DNA from: Physella acuta
Taxonomy: Eukaryota > Mollusca > Gastropoda > Physidae
Length of the DNA: 64,000 nt
Reading direction: 5' to 3'
Assembly: GCF_028476545.1 (NCBI RefSeq)
Contig: NW_026732286.1
Location: 1 to 64,000, forward strand
Below are positions 12,136-24,435 of this stretch, piece by piece; within the stretch, counting starts at the first letter, position 1; each line of letters opens with the position of its first letter. The position numbers and the translations under genes were made by a program. Below the pieces are notes generated by a model. It did no database searches and had not been told where the DNA came from. It saw only the letters and a program-made list of their open reading frames with translations.

Positions 12136-12331
12136 CAGAGTTTCTTCCAGCCCCGAAAATTTTTTACCGCCCCCCCCCCCCCCCCCCGAACGAAATGAAA
12201 TTTATGTAATTTATATAGAAAATATATACTTTTAACAGTGTCCGCCCCCCCGAAGAAAGTTTACCGCCCCCCCCCCCCCCCGAAGATTTCAAGTGCCCCC
12301 CCCCCGGAAAAAAAGTCTGGAAGAAACACTG
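12136..12331 (-). mobile_element. G-run MITE, hAT-type, 196 bp, intact ends
   Basis: The best-preserved copy of the family. Termini are 'cagagtttcttccag' and 'ctggaagaaacactg', near-perfect inverted repeats. Perfect 8-bp target duplications 'atctttgg' lie at 12128-12135 and 12332-12339. The interior holds several long C runs around the AT core 'atttatatagaaaatatata'. Confidence 0.9.
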
Positions 12332-12451
12332 ATCTTTGGGCCCTCGTATCGTTGTAGAAAAAAATCCCCGAGTCGATTACTCGATTTCACTGGCACGCGA
12401 TACTTATCTATTTTATGACGCTTGTTTTTTCTGATTGGAGGCCACTCATGG

Positions 12452-12500
12452 GCCGCCATCTTGGAATAGCAGACACTTCCTGTGAGTCACGTGACGAACA
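12452..12500. promoter_or_regulatory. Promoter-like cluster: YY1, ETS and E-box motifs
   Basis: 'gccgccatcttgg' matches the reverse complement of the YY1 consensus; 'cttcctg' resembles an ETS site; 'gtcacgtgac' is a palindromic CACGTG E-box. The three lie within about 50 bp in otherwise AT-rich DNA. Direction and target gene are unknown; an internal promoter of the gene at 10884 is one possibility. Confidence 0.35.
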
Positions 12501-15500
12501 GTGTCACCATGTTGGCCTGGTAAACAAAGGTCAACGGAATTATTAATGTGTTGGTACTTCCGTTCTACAAGAATTTATATCATTTCCAATTGAAGCCGAG
12601 AGCGTATCACAAATGTGTGTGCACTTTTACTACGGAGCACCAGCAAGCCATTGATGTGTATCACTCCTATCCATACTGATCTAATCCCTGTTTGTTAAAA
12701 ACAAAAATATCGTATGCCTAGCCAATAGACTTACTACAATTTTAGGACCTGTACCCTTAAACGGAATTGTAAGCTCACGACAAATAATTTAACATAGCCT
12801 TAAGTTTAGAGAAGAAAAAGTTTTTTTTTTAATATTTAAAAACATCCATTTCGATGTGGAAAATATACAAGTCGTACATCTTTATAGCTATTTCACACGA
12901 AAAAATAAAATAAAACATTGATGGCGAAACGTTATCTCCCCTGATCAGCAAATGGTTCCCCTAATACTTTAATTTGAAAGTAATTATACATGTTTCATTG
13001 TTTGTTTGTGTTTTAAGTATAATGGGATTTATTTATATTTTTAAACAAAATTACGATATGCTTTCTATATAATTTATAATTGGCTTGTATAGAAAATTAT
13101 TTCTGATTATCAAACCATAATTCGTAATCAATATAATCTGTGTTATTATAAAAAAAAAAGTGTTAAAATCTGGGTTTACTCTAGATAACGAACTATCAGG
13201 AGCGGGAAAAAACCGCTCTGAAAAACTTGGCGGACGTTTCGTCATCTCTCGCGTGGTAGAAAATTCTAAAATTTACGCATTCTTAGCTTTTAAGTATAAA
13301 AACTCATAAAATCGGCTGCTATTTTAGGCGGAAAATTAATCTGGCCACTCTTCTCTTTAACGAAATACCAGGGTACATTTGCGTAGGCAGGAAGGTGTAG
13401 GGTGGATGGGGGTAGAAATTTGCTTGCTTCCCCCAACCCCAGTCTCCTCAATCCCGACCCCGTCTGGTATCCTCGACCCCCCCCCCCCCCCCCCTTCCCT
13501 TCCTCTACCCAGTCACAACTTAAGACAGTATAAATACACGAATTAAAAAAAAAAAAGAACGTGAATAGATGGGGCGAGAAGATCAAATCCTCACCGTTCA
13601 GAGAACGAGGATGTGACGTGGGCAATCCGAGATGATCCCGTCCAATCCATTGCTTATACAGAGTTGTGGGATACAGGGGAGACAATTGAGGGGAGATAAA
13701 TCATTTAATACGTCGCTTCCATTTTACATCAGTATCTATATATATAATTCTCTTCTGGGAGCCGTTAGAAAACAAGCTGCAAGCGCCTCCTTGCAGTCCC
13801 CTCTCTTTCTCTCTATCACTATCACTACCACCCCCACCCCACCATTGTCTGGTGAGCTGTGGTCACGCTGTTTACATTTTACAATCATAGAGACGGGTTT
13901 GGTGACGGCTATTAGGGGCAGATAATTTAGTTTGAAACGATTTTAAACTTAGAGGAGGTAACTAAGAGGAGGCTGCTTTCACGTGGGGGGGGGGTAGTGT
14001 TTTTAAGCAAATATTTTCAGTGGCAGTATTGGTACTGTCGAATTCACAAATTATAAATTACTGAAAAGTAGAAAAAAAAAAAAACTAAATAGCGGCGTAT
14101 GATACGCAGCGGGTCGGCTCGTATGTATATATTACACATGCGTATGTGTGCTGTTATTAATATATACAAATACACTCAGCTTTGTAGTGATATTTTTTAA
14201 ATGAATAATTACAAACCTTTAGATATTTTAAATTGAATCTCATTTGATGTTGGTCCAAAAAAATGTCAAGTTTTTCGTCATTCGTAACGACATTCTGAAA
14301 GAATTAAGCCGTACAAAAGGGCTTTTTTTAAAAAAAATTAGCAAGATAATGCACATAACAAGTTTATCTTTTCATTAAAGTTCGCAAATATCACAGATTT
14401 TAAATTACATCGGTTCATTAAAGCTCTAACTATAATTAGAAAACCTATTCTGTTTTCAGCAATTCTACCATGGGTATTTCCCCTTGTGTTACTCTTCAGC
14501 TGAGTTTAATTCATTGTCTCCCTTCTTTTAGTATCTACAACAAATTATGTTGTTAGGTAAATATTGATCTTTTAAAAAGCAAAATATAATTGTGAATGTT
14601 TATTATTTTCTATCAATTATAGGGTCTCTGATGATACAGATTTAGAACCGCGATATCTCGAACAAACATTAGTTTATACCCCAATCTGTCTACACATTCC
14701 AAAGTCTTTGTAAAGACATCACATGCAGTATTGCTTCCAGCTTTAGTGGAAAGTGTAACTTGTTTAAAAAATAATCCTGACTCTTTTATCACAAATACTA
14801 ATAAGACTATTTATTATCTTATAATAGATATATAAACGACATTTAAAGGCCCCTAAACATTCGGGGCCCTTGGGTGCTACCTGTTCAGCCCTGCGCTTTA
14901 TCCGGCACAAACCGCGTCTGTACATTAGCACACTTGAGTACACCTGAGAACATATCTTGCTTGCATTGTTTACATGTCGCCCTCAATCAATTTTTAATTA
15001 TTCGTAGAATCTGTCCTTTTCGCTAAAATTTAGGGTTTTGTTGGTTGTTGGGTTTTTTTTTGGGGTTTTTTTTTTTTTTTTTTTTTTTGCAAAATAAAAA
15101 TGTCTTTTTTATTCATTCTTTTGGCGCTAGGTAACCCGAGGTTAATAGCGAAGATCGCAATTTCAGTTATCCTTTATACATTATCCTACGCGAGAAACGT
15201 CGGTTCTCCATAAGCACTTCTATATCAGGATGCCATATTTAAATACAGACCAAGACAGGTAAAACTATACATCAGCTGGTGTATCCAAATGAGTGGAAGA
15301 TCATAGTTTTCAAATCCAATAAAAAGTCAAAGATCTAAATGCTTGACCCAGGTGTCAAAATGTGTAACTACGGCACATTTTTTTAAAAATTTAACCAATT
15401 ATTCGAAACAATTCAACTTTAATTAAAATCGCCATTATTATGTTTACAGCAGACACGTCGCTGTAAATAAACCCGACCAGCAATTTAATTAGCACCCTTA

Positions 15501-16140
15501 AATTTCTAATTAAAAATTGAGAACGTGGATAATTGGGTTTTCTTTTTCAATTCCTTTTTTTTAAAACAGGATGCAACCCTAACACCTTTTTTTCCCCTCT
15601 CTGATTGAGTGTGGCTGTTATCCTATGTGACAGAATTTAGTAAACATTTTAACAAATTCATTGTAAAATATAAGAGCACTCTTACGTGTAAACTCAAGCA
15701 ACGAAATATCACAGTTACGGTTCTTTACAGTATCTCAATGCACGTTGATATCAAATTAAAAGCAATCAATTTTGTGCACCTCTTGCGATTTTTTTTAATT
15801 GTCAAATTCCGGAAACGCTAACCGGAAGTGCTTTTTTATTTCAATTTAATCTTTAACTAGTGTAGGCCAATAGGCCTACTTAAATTCTGATTGTATTATA
15901 CCTGCCAGATTTTTCTAGTACTTACGGTCAGAAATTTTATTTTTTATTTTTATCAACATTGTTATCATTACTTGTAACAAGTAGTCAAATGACCTTGTAT
16001 TTGTTGACGTATATTAAAAACTATACTCATGCACTTTTGTAATTTGACAAAGTATGGTTTTTTTTAAAAGCAATTTGTTTGAACACTTTGTCACGGTGTA
16101 TATATTCCATTAGATTTGTTGGGGTTGGTTTACATAATCG
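12501..16140. other. No gene seen
   Basis: AT-rich DNA with homopolymer runs (C run about 13478-13494, T run about 15066-15089). Open frames are short, lack family similarity and have no paired splice sites. Distal exons of the + strand gene could be hidden here, but none can be supported. Confidence 0.5.
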
Positions 16141-16154
16141 CGTGGATAATTCAC

Positions 16155-16270
16155 GTCTGCTAGTGTCGATGATTACTGGAACTGGCATCTAATGTAATAG
16201 CTTATGTATGATATGTGTAACTGTCAGTGGAACTGGCATCTAACGTAATAGCTTATGTATGATATGTGTA
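16155..16270. repeat. Two-copy direct duplication, about 56 bp
   Basis: 'ggaactggcatctaatgtaa' followed by 'tagcttatgtatgatatgtg' occurs twice in a row with one main difference (taatg versus taacg). Confidence 0.85.
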
Positions 16271-16439
16271 GTATTCACCTTGAGCACACGCACATGTAAA
16301 TATGAAGCCTGCAGGGGTGATGCCCCCCTTTCCCCCACCACCACCCCAACACAATTGTTTAATAACAGATGTTAAAAAATAAAGATTTCACAATTATCTT
16401 TTTTATTCACTGTGAAAACATATATTTTGTTCAACTGCC

Positions 16440-16545
16440 CCAACCCTATAACGCTACCCCCACCCCTTAACCTTCACCCCCATCTCTTAACCCCACCCTC
16501 ACCCCTTAACCCCGCCCTCACCCCTTAACCCCGCCCTCACCCCTG
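16440..16545. repeat. C-rich array with CCCTTAACCCC units
   Basis: Five or so units of about 19-20 bp built on 'cacccctta' plus 'accccgccct'. The sequence resembles degenerate telomeric DNA but is not a canonical CCCTAA repeat. Confidence 0.8.
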
Positions 16546-16671
16546 TAGTGCGACTGTTACTATTGTTTTAGGCACATTTTACACTCACAACCTTTATAAT
16601 CATTGCTATTTGTTATCATTATTAGCTGACGAGTTCAACATTTCTTCCTGGTAAATGGTTTTTTCATGTCT

Positions 16672-17228
16672 TATTGGCAATGGTGCATCTGTATTATATA
16701 GTGGACGAATGCAATGGTCCATCTGTATTTTATAGTGGACGAATACAATGGTCCATCTGTATTTTATAGTGGACGAATACATGGGTCAGTCTGTATTTTA
16801 TAGTGGACGTATACAATGGTCAGTCTGTATTTAATAGTGAACGAATACATGGGTCAGTCTGTATTTTATAGTGGACGAATACAATGGTCCATCTGTATTT
16901 TATAGTGGACGAATGCAATGTGCCATCTGTATTTTATAGTGGACGAATGCAATGGTCCATCTGTATTTTATAGTGGACGTATGCAATGGTCCATCTGTAT
17001 TTTATAGTGGACGAATGCAATGGTCCATCTGTATTTTATAGTGGACGAATACAATGGTCCATTTGTATTTTATAGTGGACGTATGCAATGGTCCATCTGT
17101 ATTTTATAGTGGACGAATGCAATGGTCCATCTATATTTTATAGTGGACGAATGCAATGGTCAATCTGTATTTTATAGTGGACGAATACATGGGTCAGTCT
17201 GTATTTTATAGGGGACGAATGCAATGGA
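16672..17228. repeat. 34-bp minisatellite, about 16 copies
   Basis: Unit: 'caatggtccatctgtatttt' followed by 'atagtggacgaatg'. Copies alternate between a 'ggtcca' and a 'ggtcag' version and between 'gaatgcaa' and 'gaatacat', so at least two sub-variants are interspersed. A decayed unit continues to about 17300. Confidence 0.95.
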
Positions 17229-18385
17229 AATCTGTTATTTAGTCTAAGAATAAAATGGTTCACCTGTTGTTTTTTTAGCCGATGAATACGATGATTCATC
17301 TATTACTATTAACACGATTAAGATGATCTTGAACTGTAAGGGATCAGTGTTCGAACCCACAGGTTCTAAATAAATAATTGCAAGTCCTATCGTCCGACCA
17401 CATCCATCCCATTTTTCTTTCATAACAGCTGCGTTTTATGTGGCTTTTTATTAGTATTATTTTTTTTTTACTGAATCTCATTTTTTTTTACAATTTGTGA
17501 TGGAATATTTAGGGCATGTACACAATAAAATATGTTTAAATTTACTGTTTGTACTACCATATGGCTTATGTCATTTAAAAATAGTCGAATTTACTCTTTT
17601 GTGCTGCCATATTTATTTGATCTTAACGCGAACTGTGCAGAGTGTGGTTTTTAAAAAAAACATGGATATCGGGTCTGGTTCTGAATGTGATTGATATACT
17701 CTTGATAAAATAAATTCTCAACTGATACAACTAAAACAATGTTTGGTATCAAAATATCAAACAATGTTTAGTTACAAAATTTGCTATAGTATCGACTAAG
17801 TCCCCTTATGGCTGAAATAGTGATCTCCCATGAAAAAAATAACAGGAGTTGTGATTTTATTGCCAGAACTAGCGGGTTCCCAGAAAAATGCGCAAACGAA
17901 AAAATTGCGCAATCGGGAAAATGCACAAGCGGAAAAATGCGCAAATCCAAATTTTCATTTTGTGATATTTTTACAAGCTTTTATTTAACTCACTTCCTCG
18001 TCAGTCGTCAGTCGCCAGTCGTCAGTCTGTCGTCAGTCTAGACCGAAACGCAGGAGTGAAAATTCGGAAACTTCTACTTGACCGATACGATTCACATTTG
18101 ACACGTGGGTCAAGACATGAAGACAATGCAATCTGAAACTAAATTTGACTTAATTGGATGCCTAATTAATTTTTTATGAATTAATAAAAATTTGGACCGA
18201 ATTAGTAGGCATGTCTAGCCAACCACACCACACGCGTCATCACCTTCAATAGCTGCGCCATCACGTAATGGCTGTGTTCAAAAACCATTGCGCGCCTACT
18301 GAACGTGATGTTCAGTAGGCGCGCAATGGTTTTTAGTCATGTAACTCTATTGTAAATTAAACATGTAAAGTACTAAAAAAAAATC

Positions 18386-18639
18386 TCATAAAAAACGTTT
18401 TAATAACAAGCTTTTATGTAATGATGCACTAAAAAGTAGAAAATAAATTATACACTATTTAAATTACTATAAAGAAAAGCGTGGGTCTCTTCTCAAATAT
18501 TAGTAAAGGTATCCAATAGGTACTAAAGTACTAAAGTGACCCACGCTTTTCTTTATAGTAATTTAAATAGTGTATAATTTATTTTCTACTTTTTAGTGCA
18601 TCATTACATAAAAGCTTGTTATTAAAACGTTTTTTATGA
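18386..18639. repeat. Perfect palindrome 1 (102-bp arms, 50-bp loop)
   Basis: Arms 18386-18487 and 18538-18639 are exact reverse complements with no mismatch that I could find; the loop is 18488-18537. Transcribed or single-stranded, it would make an about 100-bp uninterrupted hairpin. Confidence 0.95.
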
Positions 18640-19003
18640 AATTTTTACAAGCTTTTATTTAACTTGCTTCCTCTGTCGTCAGTCTAGACCGAAATGCAGG
18701 AGTGAAAATTCGGAATCTTCTACTTGACCGATACGATTCACACTTGGCACGTGGGTCAAGACATGAAGACAATGCAATCTGAAATTAAATTTGACTTAAT
18801 TGGATGCCTAATTAATTTTTTATGAATTAATAAAAATTTGGACCGAATTAGTAGGCATGTCTAGCCAACCACACCACACGCGTCATCACGTTCAATTGCT
18901 GCGCCATCACGGTACGTTCAATAGCTGCGCCATCACGTTCAGTAGGCGCGCAATGGTTTTTAGTCATGTAACTCTATTGTAAATAAAACATGTAAAGTAC
19001 TGA

Positions 19004-19271
19004 AAAATAATTCATAAAAAACGTTTTAATAACAAGCTTTTATGTAATAATGCACTAAAAAGTAGAAAATAAATTATAGACTACTATTTAAATTACTATA
19101 AAGAAAAGCGTGGGTCTCTTCTCAAATATAAGTAAAGGTATCCAATCGGTACTAAAGTGACCCACGCTTTTCTTTATAGTAATTTAAATAGTAGTCTATA
19201 ATTTATTTTCTACTTTTTAGTGCATTATTACATAAAAGCTTGTTATTAAAACGTTTTTTATGAATTATTTT
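19004..19271. repeat. Perfect palindrome 2 (113-bp arms, 42-bp loop)
   Basis: Arms 19004-19116 and 19159-19271 are exact reverse complements; the loop is 19117-19158. It is homologous to palindrome 1 but differs at two internal places, and each difference appears in both arms. Confidence 0.95.
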
Positions 19272-19429
19272 GTGGAAAAATGTTATGCTATTGTGTAGGC
19301 TTATGCGTGGTCGTTCTTTGCTTACGTCTATAAATGACAGATTTTATTTTTAACTTCCTTGCGCACATTTTTCGTGTTCAATTTTCCGTTGCGCATTTTA
19401 TTCTGGTTACCTAAATAGTTCTAATTTAG

Positions 19430-21090
19430 ATTATAGCCCTGGTATTACCAGGTGATGCATTACACATCGCATCATGTACTTCATTTCATATCATCTTATC
19501 AGGACCAATGGGAAACATATTGTAATTATATACAAGCTTATGAGGGAGGAATATGGGGTGAGCGGGGTTGTTTTGTGAGCTAACACGCATACATTTTTTT
19601 ATTATGTTAGTTACGTGGAGGGGTGTGTCCGTTCAGTGTTGATAACATATACAGAAATTGTCGCCAGTCTTGTGTCATTTTTATTTTACAAATTAAAACC
19701 ATGAATCCTATTAAATAAACACATGCTTCGGTATTTATCAACAGCTAGCAAATGACGTCACGCATTTAAAATTAATTTTCACCAACCCCCCTATAGTCAC
19801 GGCGTCTTAACTAAAACATACCACAACCCCTTAAAATAACGTCATAAAGTTACAGTCTACTACTCCTAACCCCCAAAATCCCAACACAAATGTTCAAGTG
19901 TTTTTTTATATAAATTTGTCATTAAAAAATACATATTACTGACCCTTTATGTCACAAATTACATCAAGCTATTATCAGTTAGATGTGTTTTTGTTTGACA
20001 AAATGTGTCCCTCCCAAATTGAAAAAATTGTACAAAACAACATATCGTGTATCAATGAAACCATGTAAATTTTGTATGTATGTATGTAAACAATGACTTT
20101 GTGTTTGTACACAAATGAATCTGCTTCCTTACGACTATTTATTGACAGCAACTTGTTTTTGTAAATACTTTTTTTGTCAATGTAAATTAGATGTGCAATT
20201 TTTCGGGGGTTACATTTCCATTAGCCGTACCTACATATTTTCGTAAAACTAGAATCGACGTCACCGTATAATGCTGTCATCAAACCTATGCTAGCCCCAA
20301 CACCAAACCTTATCTAAATGTGGTGACGCCCTAACTAAAGACTACCTCTAAATTTAACTTCAAAATTCAATTCTGATGGAGGTCTACGGGCATCGTCAAC
20401 GATGATACATAATATACAGACAGTGCAACCCTTCCCTCTTCTCTTCCCCCCCCCCCCATTGAACGAAAAGTAATTTATATAGAAATATATAAATTTAACG
20501 AATGTCCGCCACCCCCCCCCCCCCCCCCCCTCCTGAGAAAAAAGTCTGGGAAAAAAAACAGTGTATGAAGATATGTGGGTACGGCTAATCAGCAACAACC
20601 CTTTTTGTAGTTGGATCATGTTCACTTACATGCAATGCTATTTTCACTTTTGTAAGTTTAAATCGATTCCTCAAATGGAAGTTCACACTGCATATAGTTT
20701 TGTTTTGTTTTAATTATTTTTTTTTTGTTTTTTTTATTTAATTTCGGTACTGTTAAAACCGAAATATTTTATTAAGATACGCAACAACACAAACAGGATG
20801 AATAATAAAAACACCTGTATTTTACTTTTTCTGTTGTATTGTCTTTTTTTAAGATGTGTGAATGCTGTATTTTTAACTAGCGACATCGATACATACAATC
20901 TAGTTCCACGAAAAGCCGTCTGTCAGAACGCTGTTTTCAGAAAGTCGATTCTCAGAATTTCGATTTTCAAAAGTTCGATTTTTTAGAAGGTCGATTACCC
21001 TAAAGAACTGAAGAACTAATTTCCGGAAGCTTTGACGCGTACAACGTCCATAGCTATCGATGTTTCAAGCCAATTCATGTAGCTGTAAAC
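19430..21090. other. No gene seen; eroded MITE near 20440-20563
   Basis: AT-rich DNA. The segment 20440-20563 has the C runs, the 'aatttatatagaaatatata' core and an 'aaaagtctggg' edge of the G-run MITE family, but its left end is not clear. 20905-20995 has five short repeats around 'tcgattttca'. Confidence 0.55.
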
Positions 21091-21106
21091 TTAAACTACA
21101 CTGTTC

Positions 21107-21282
21107 CAGAGGCGTAGCGACCCCTCCCGGCGTCCGGGAACAACTTTGAATTTGGCGCCCCCCCCCCCCCCATATATTTTTTATGTTTATAATTCAAAAC
21201 TGCAACTAAAATGAGCTTTTAATTTTTTTCCAACTTGCCCGGGGACATATGTATCCCCCCCCCCCCAGTCGCTACGCCTCTG
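21107..21282. mobile_element. hAT-type MITE, GGCGTAGC ends, 176 bp
   Basis: Inverted termini 'cagaggcgtagcga' and 'tcgctacgcctctg'. Flanking 8-mers 'cactgttc' (21099-21106) and 'caatgttc' (21283-21290) differ at one base. C runs flank the AT-rich interior. No coding capacity. Confidence 0.85.
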
Positions 21283-21599
21283 CAATGTTCTATGTCCTGT
21301 AACTATAAACTAAGTTGTCACGAATTTCAAATAATCTCGCAAGAAATCTTAGATTGGTTGTGACTATCGTAAAGGGGGGGGGGGGGGTCTATACTTTACT
21401 TCTGTGTACCGATTAAGTGACCAGATGTAAACAAATGCGAGACAAAAATCTCACGTGACCGGTGGTTTTCGCACCCTTCTCGCAATTTACCGCCTCGCCA
21501 TTTCGCGTTTCGCAATTAACCAACACCCCGTTAGCTTATGTCCACTGGAAGCGCAAGTCACGTTTGCTGAGATCTCGGGAATGATATATATCATCCCAG

Positions 21600-21871
21600 C
21601 AGTGGCGTAGCTAGGAGAAGGCGGGTGGGGCGGCTGCACCCTGGCTCCGACCATAAGGGGGCGCAAAGAGGGGTAGAAAAAAAATCTCATTTTAAGCTAG
21701 ATATTGAATTATACACAGTCAAAGTTAAGAAAGTTAGAGACTTGTAAAAAGTACCAACAATCTTTCAAAATGAGGGTGAGTGGCGTGTTTTCACCAGTTT
21801 GATACACTTTATAATATAGGAATGGAAAAGGGGCGCAAGTTTGATAGTTCGCCCCGGGCGCTACGCCTCTG
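21600..21871. mobile_element. hAT-type MITE, GGCGTAGC ends, 272 bp
   Basis: Starts 'cagtggcgtagctagg' and ends 'gggcgctacgcctctg'. Perfect 8-bp target duplications 'catcccag' lie at 21592-21599 and 21872-21879. It is related to the element at 21107 by its ends only; the interior differs. Confidence 0.9.
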
Positions 21872-21966
21872 CATCCCAGTCATTCAGATAAATGATTTTA
21901 TATTTTTTTATCTCATCTGCTGAAGTTGCCCATGCACGTGAAACTTATGACACAAATAACTGTAGT

Positions 21967-22125
21967 GATGGCGTGATCGAATGGTAGAGCAATCGACTGC
22001 TATCCCAAAAGTCTAGAGTCGGGATATCGATACCTGACTCACGTTAGGGAAAGCAAAAGCGGCTGGGCATAGTGCTGACCACACTATCCCTTTATATGAC
22101 GAGGTCAAGGAAACTGGTGAACTCT
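21967..22125 (+). mobile_element. tRNA-derived SINE, internally shortened
   Basis: The tRNA-like head is 'ggcgtgatcgaatggtagag' (A box TGGTAGAGC). The B-box region is eroded. The core then gives 'ctgactcacgttagggaaag', 'gcggctgggcatagtgctga' and 'catatgccgaggtca'-like words. Confidence 0.8.
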
Positions 22126-22689
22126 ACAAAGACCTCTAACAGAGCTACACCAAACAATTGTTTCAATCAGCTGGTGTTTAATTACACATTACACCCCCCC
22201 CCCTTTTACCAAACGCTTTGGGAACTGACCTTGACTAAGGCTAAAACTCCATGGCTACCAGTTCCTCGAGTCAAAAGAATTTCTTTCATTCTAAATTTTA
22301 AAGTCATCTTTCAATCAAACACAACTTCATGTAAATTCCTTGTCTGGAGTTTGTATCTCTGTGATCAGTTTCTGTAGCGACAAACTCAAAAACTGGATTC
22401 ATACCACACACTATTAACAAAAAGGGAAAAAAAATATCTTTAAATGTAATTTAATTTTAATATAATAATTCCTGTTTTTTTAAAAAAAAAAAGGCAAACT
22501 GAAAAAAACACAAATCAGATAAATAAATTGTATGTACATTTACTAATAAAAATGTATGAAAGTTTTTACAATAAATTATTATAAGCTTTAAATTAATTTA
22601 GTAAAAGGGTGTATTTACATATTATATATATTGAATCAAAGCTAAAACAGTGTCAGATTCTCAATGTGTGTTTCAAGACTCAGTTTCAG

Positions 22690-22935
22690 TTAGTCATAAG
22701 GTCCTTATGTGGTTCATTAAAAGTTCATCATTTAACTCTTTAAATTTATTTGTACTTTTTGCAAGCCCCTTGCTCAGCACTACGCAAGGTCCTCATTTGA
22801 CTTGTTAATTTGTCTCTTTACAAGGTCCTCACTAGACCTTTTGATTTGTACCTTTACAATGTGCTCATTAAACTTTTTAATCAGTCTCACTGCAAGTTCC
22901 TTGTTCAGCACTGCACAAGGACAATTAAAAGCTCA
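22690..22935. repeat. Degenerate 'aaggtcctcatt' repeats
   Basis: About five loose copies of a 45-60-bp unit with 'caaggtcctcattgactttt'-like words, in the presumed 3' flank of the minus-strand gene. Confidence 0.6.
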
Positions 22936-23164
22936 ACAGATGATTGGTAACATTGATCTAGTTAAATAAAAACTGAACTCAGGTGAACGAATCTACCCAC
23001 CAGCCTGGGTTAGATTACTGTTACCACCATGACCTTAACCATGACCTTTACCACCATGACCGTTACCACAATGTGTTTGAATTTCACACCATTTCGAAAG
23101 TTTGAGAACCTGCACTGTAGCAATATATTTTATCTACAAAGCTGTGGTCATTGTAAAAATGAAC

Positions 23165-23330
23165 TGGGAAAAATGAACACATTGGATCTAATTAGACCCC
23201 ACACCATTGGATCTAATTAGACCCCCACACCATTGGATCTAATTAGACCCCCACACCATTGGATCTAATTAGACCCCCACACCATGGGATTTAATTAGAC
23301 CCCACATCTAATTGTAATTAATTAGACCCC
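23165..23330. repeat. 26-bp minisatellite, about 6 copies
   Basis: Unit: 'ccattggatctaattagacc' plus 'cccaca'. It decays at the right end ('gggatttaattagaccccac'). Confidence 0.9.
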
Positions 23331-24378
23331 CACTCATGTAACAAAAATCATACAAAGTCCAACACACTCAAATCTAATGAATAGAAAATTAACCCTTTAT
23401 AAATAGTAAAACATTTGAAATGCCCAATGTAAAATTTTAAATTTGTAATGATGACGGAACAAATTAAATTATTTCAGCAAAAGTGAGAACAATATTTTCT
23501 GAAATATTTCTTTAACTAGCATAGTTTTACCAACAAACTCAATTATATTCAGAGACATACATGTTCCCATTTGTCAATAAAGGATTATTAAAAAGTTTTT
23601 TTTTTCAATTTGGCACAAAATTCATGCAAAACTTAATTAGGCCTACATTTTGTTCTTCAATTTATCAGTGACTGGGTTATCAGTACATGAACTCTATAAA
23701 ACACACCCAAAAAAATGATGCTATTTAATGGTTTAAATTAGCTCATTATTTACAAGTCATGTCATGGCCAGCAACTGTTGCTTTCAATAATGCCATGTTA
23801 ATATTTATATGCATACTTGCCAGACTGAACTATAAAAAAATATTGCTGACCAATTTTACTGAAATATGGACATATGTGCAAATAATCAACATAATTAAAT
23901 ATTTTATTAAAAAATAAATACCTAAGAATCTAATTTAATAGGTGAAAATAGTTTCCATTATTTAAAAATTGACAACTGGAAAGTTAATGTAAGAAATATT
24001 TGTAATACTGTTAGTAAATGTTAATTATTTACAATTTTTTTTTTACATGTTAATGCTTTAGTAACCAGAGTTATCTCTCTTTTTATAACCCAAGTTGGTG
24101 TACCTTAAAAAAATGGATGAAGAACCTGTAAATTATATCAAACTGTTTACACCCGAATTTCTCTGAGAAAAAGCTTTGAACTTTAAAAAAAAACAATGAG
24201 GAAAAAAAAATTGTAAACATTTCAAAATGCCATGTTTTTTTAATATAACGCAGAATACATTTAAAGTGATAATTCAAGTTCATAACACCATAAAAATATA
24301 GATGTGACCATATATAATTGTTTGTTTTATAACAGTGTTGGAGATCTTTTGTCCTGAATAATGTTCCAAATATATTGG

Positions 24379-24385
<7 letters not shown>

Positions 24386-24433
<48 letters not shown>
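24386..24433. repeat. Pure A tract flanked by a direct 7-mer
   Basis: 48 uninterrupted A residues. 'gtgtggt' occurs on both sides (24378-24384 and 24434-24440), as a target-site duplication would. Confidence 0.8.

Positions 24434-24435
<2 letters not shown>

Larger units (their letters stand above)
17863..19428. mobile_element. Foldback-like element with inverted GCGCATTTTT ends
   Basis: The left end (17863-17955) holds four units of 'aaaaatgcgcaaacg' type; the right end (about 19357-19428) holds the same units in inverted orientation, and the outer words also match ('ccagaactagcgggttccca' against the reverse complement of the right edge). Between the ends lie two direct copies of a roughly 640-bp module, the second starting near 18640. 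Each module has a conserved about 230-bp lead ('agtctagaccgaaa', 'ccgatacgattcac', 'gtaggcatgtctagccaacc') followed by a long perfect palindrome. No open frame of note. It resembles foldback or MITE-like DNA elements; the superfamily is not recognised. Confidence 0.7.

Noticed and set aside
16672-17228. CRISPR-like array
   Set aside because: The units are head-to-tail with no unique spacers, and the DNA is eukaryotic; it is a minisatellite. The same applies to the arrays at 38461, 40310 and 23165.
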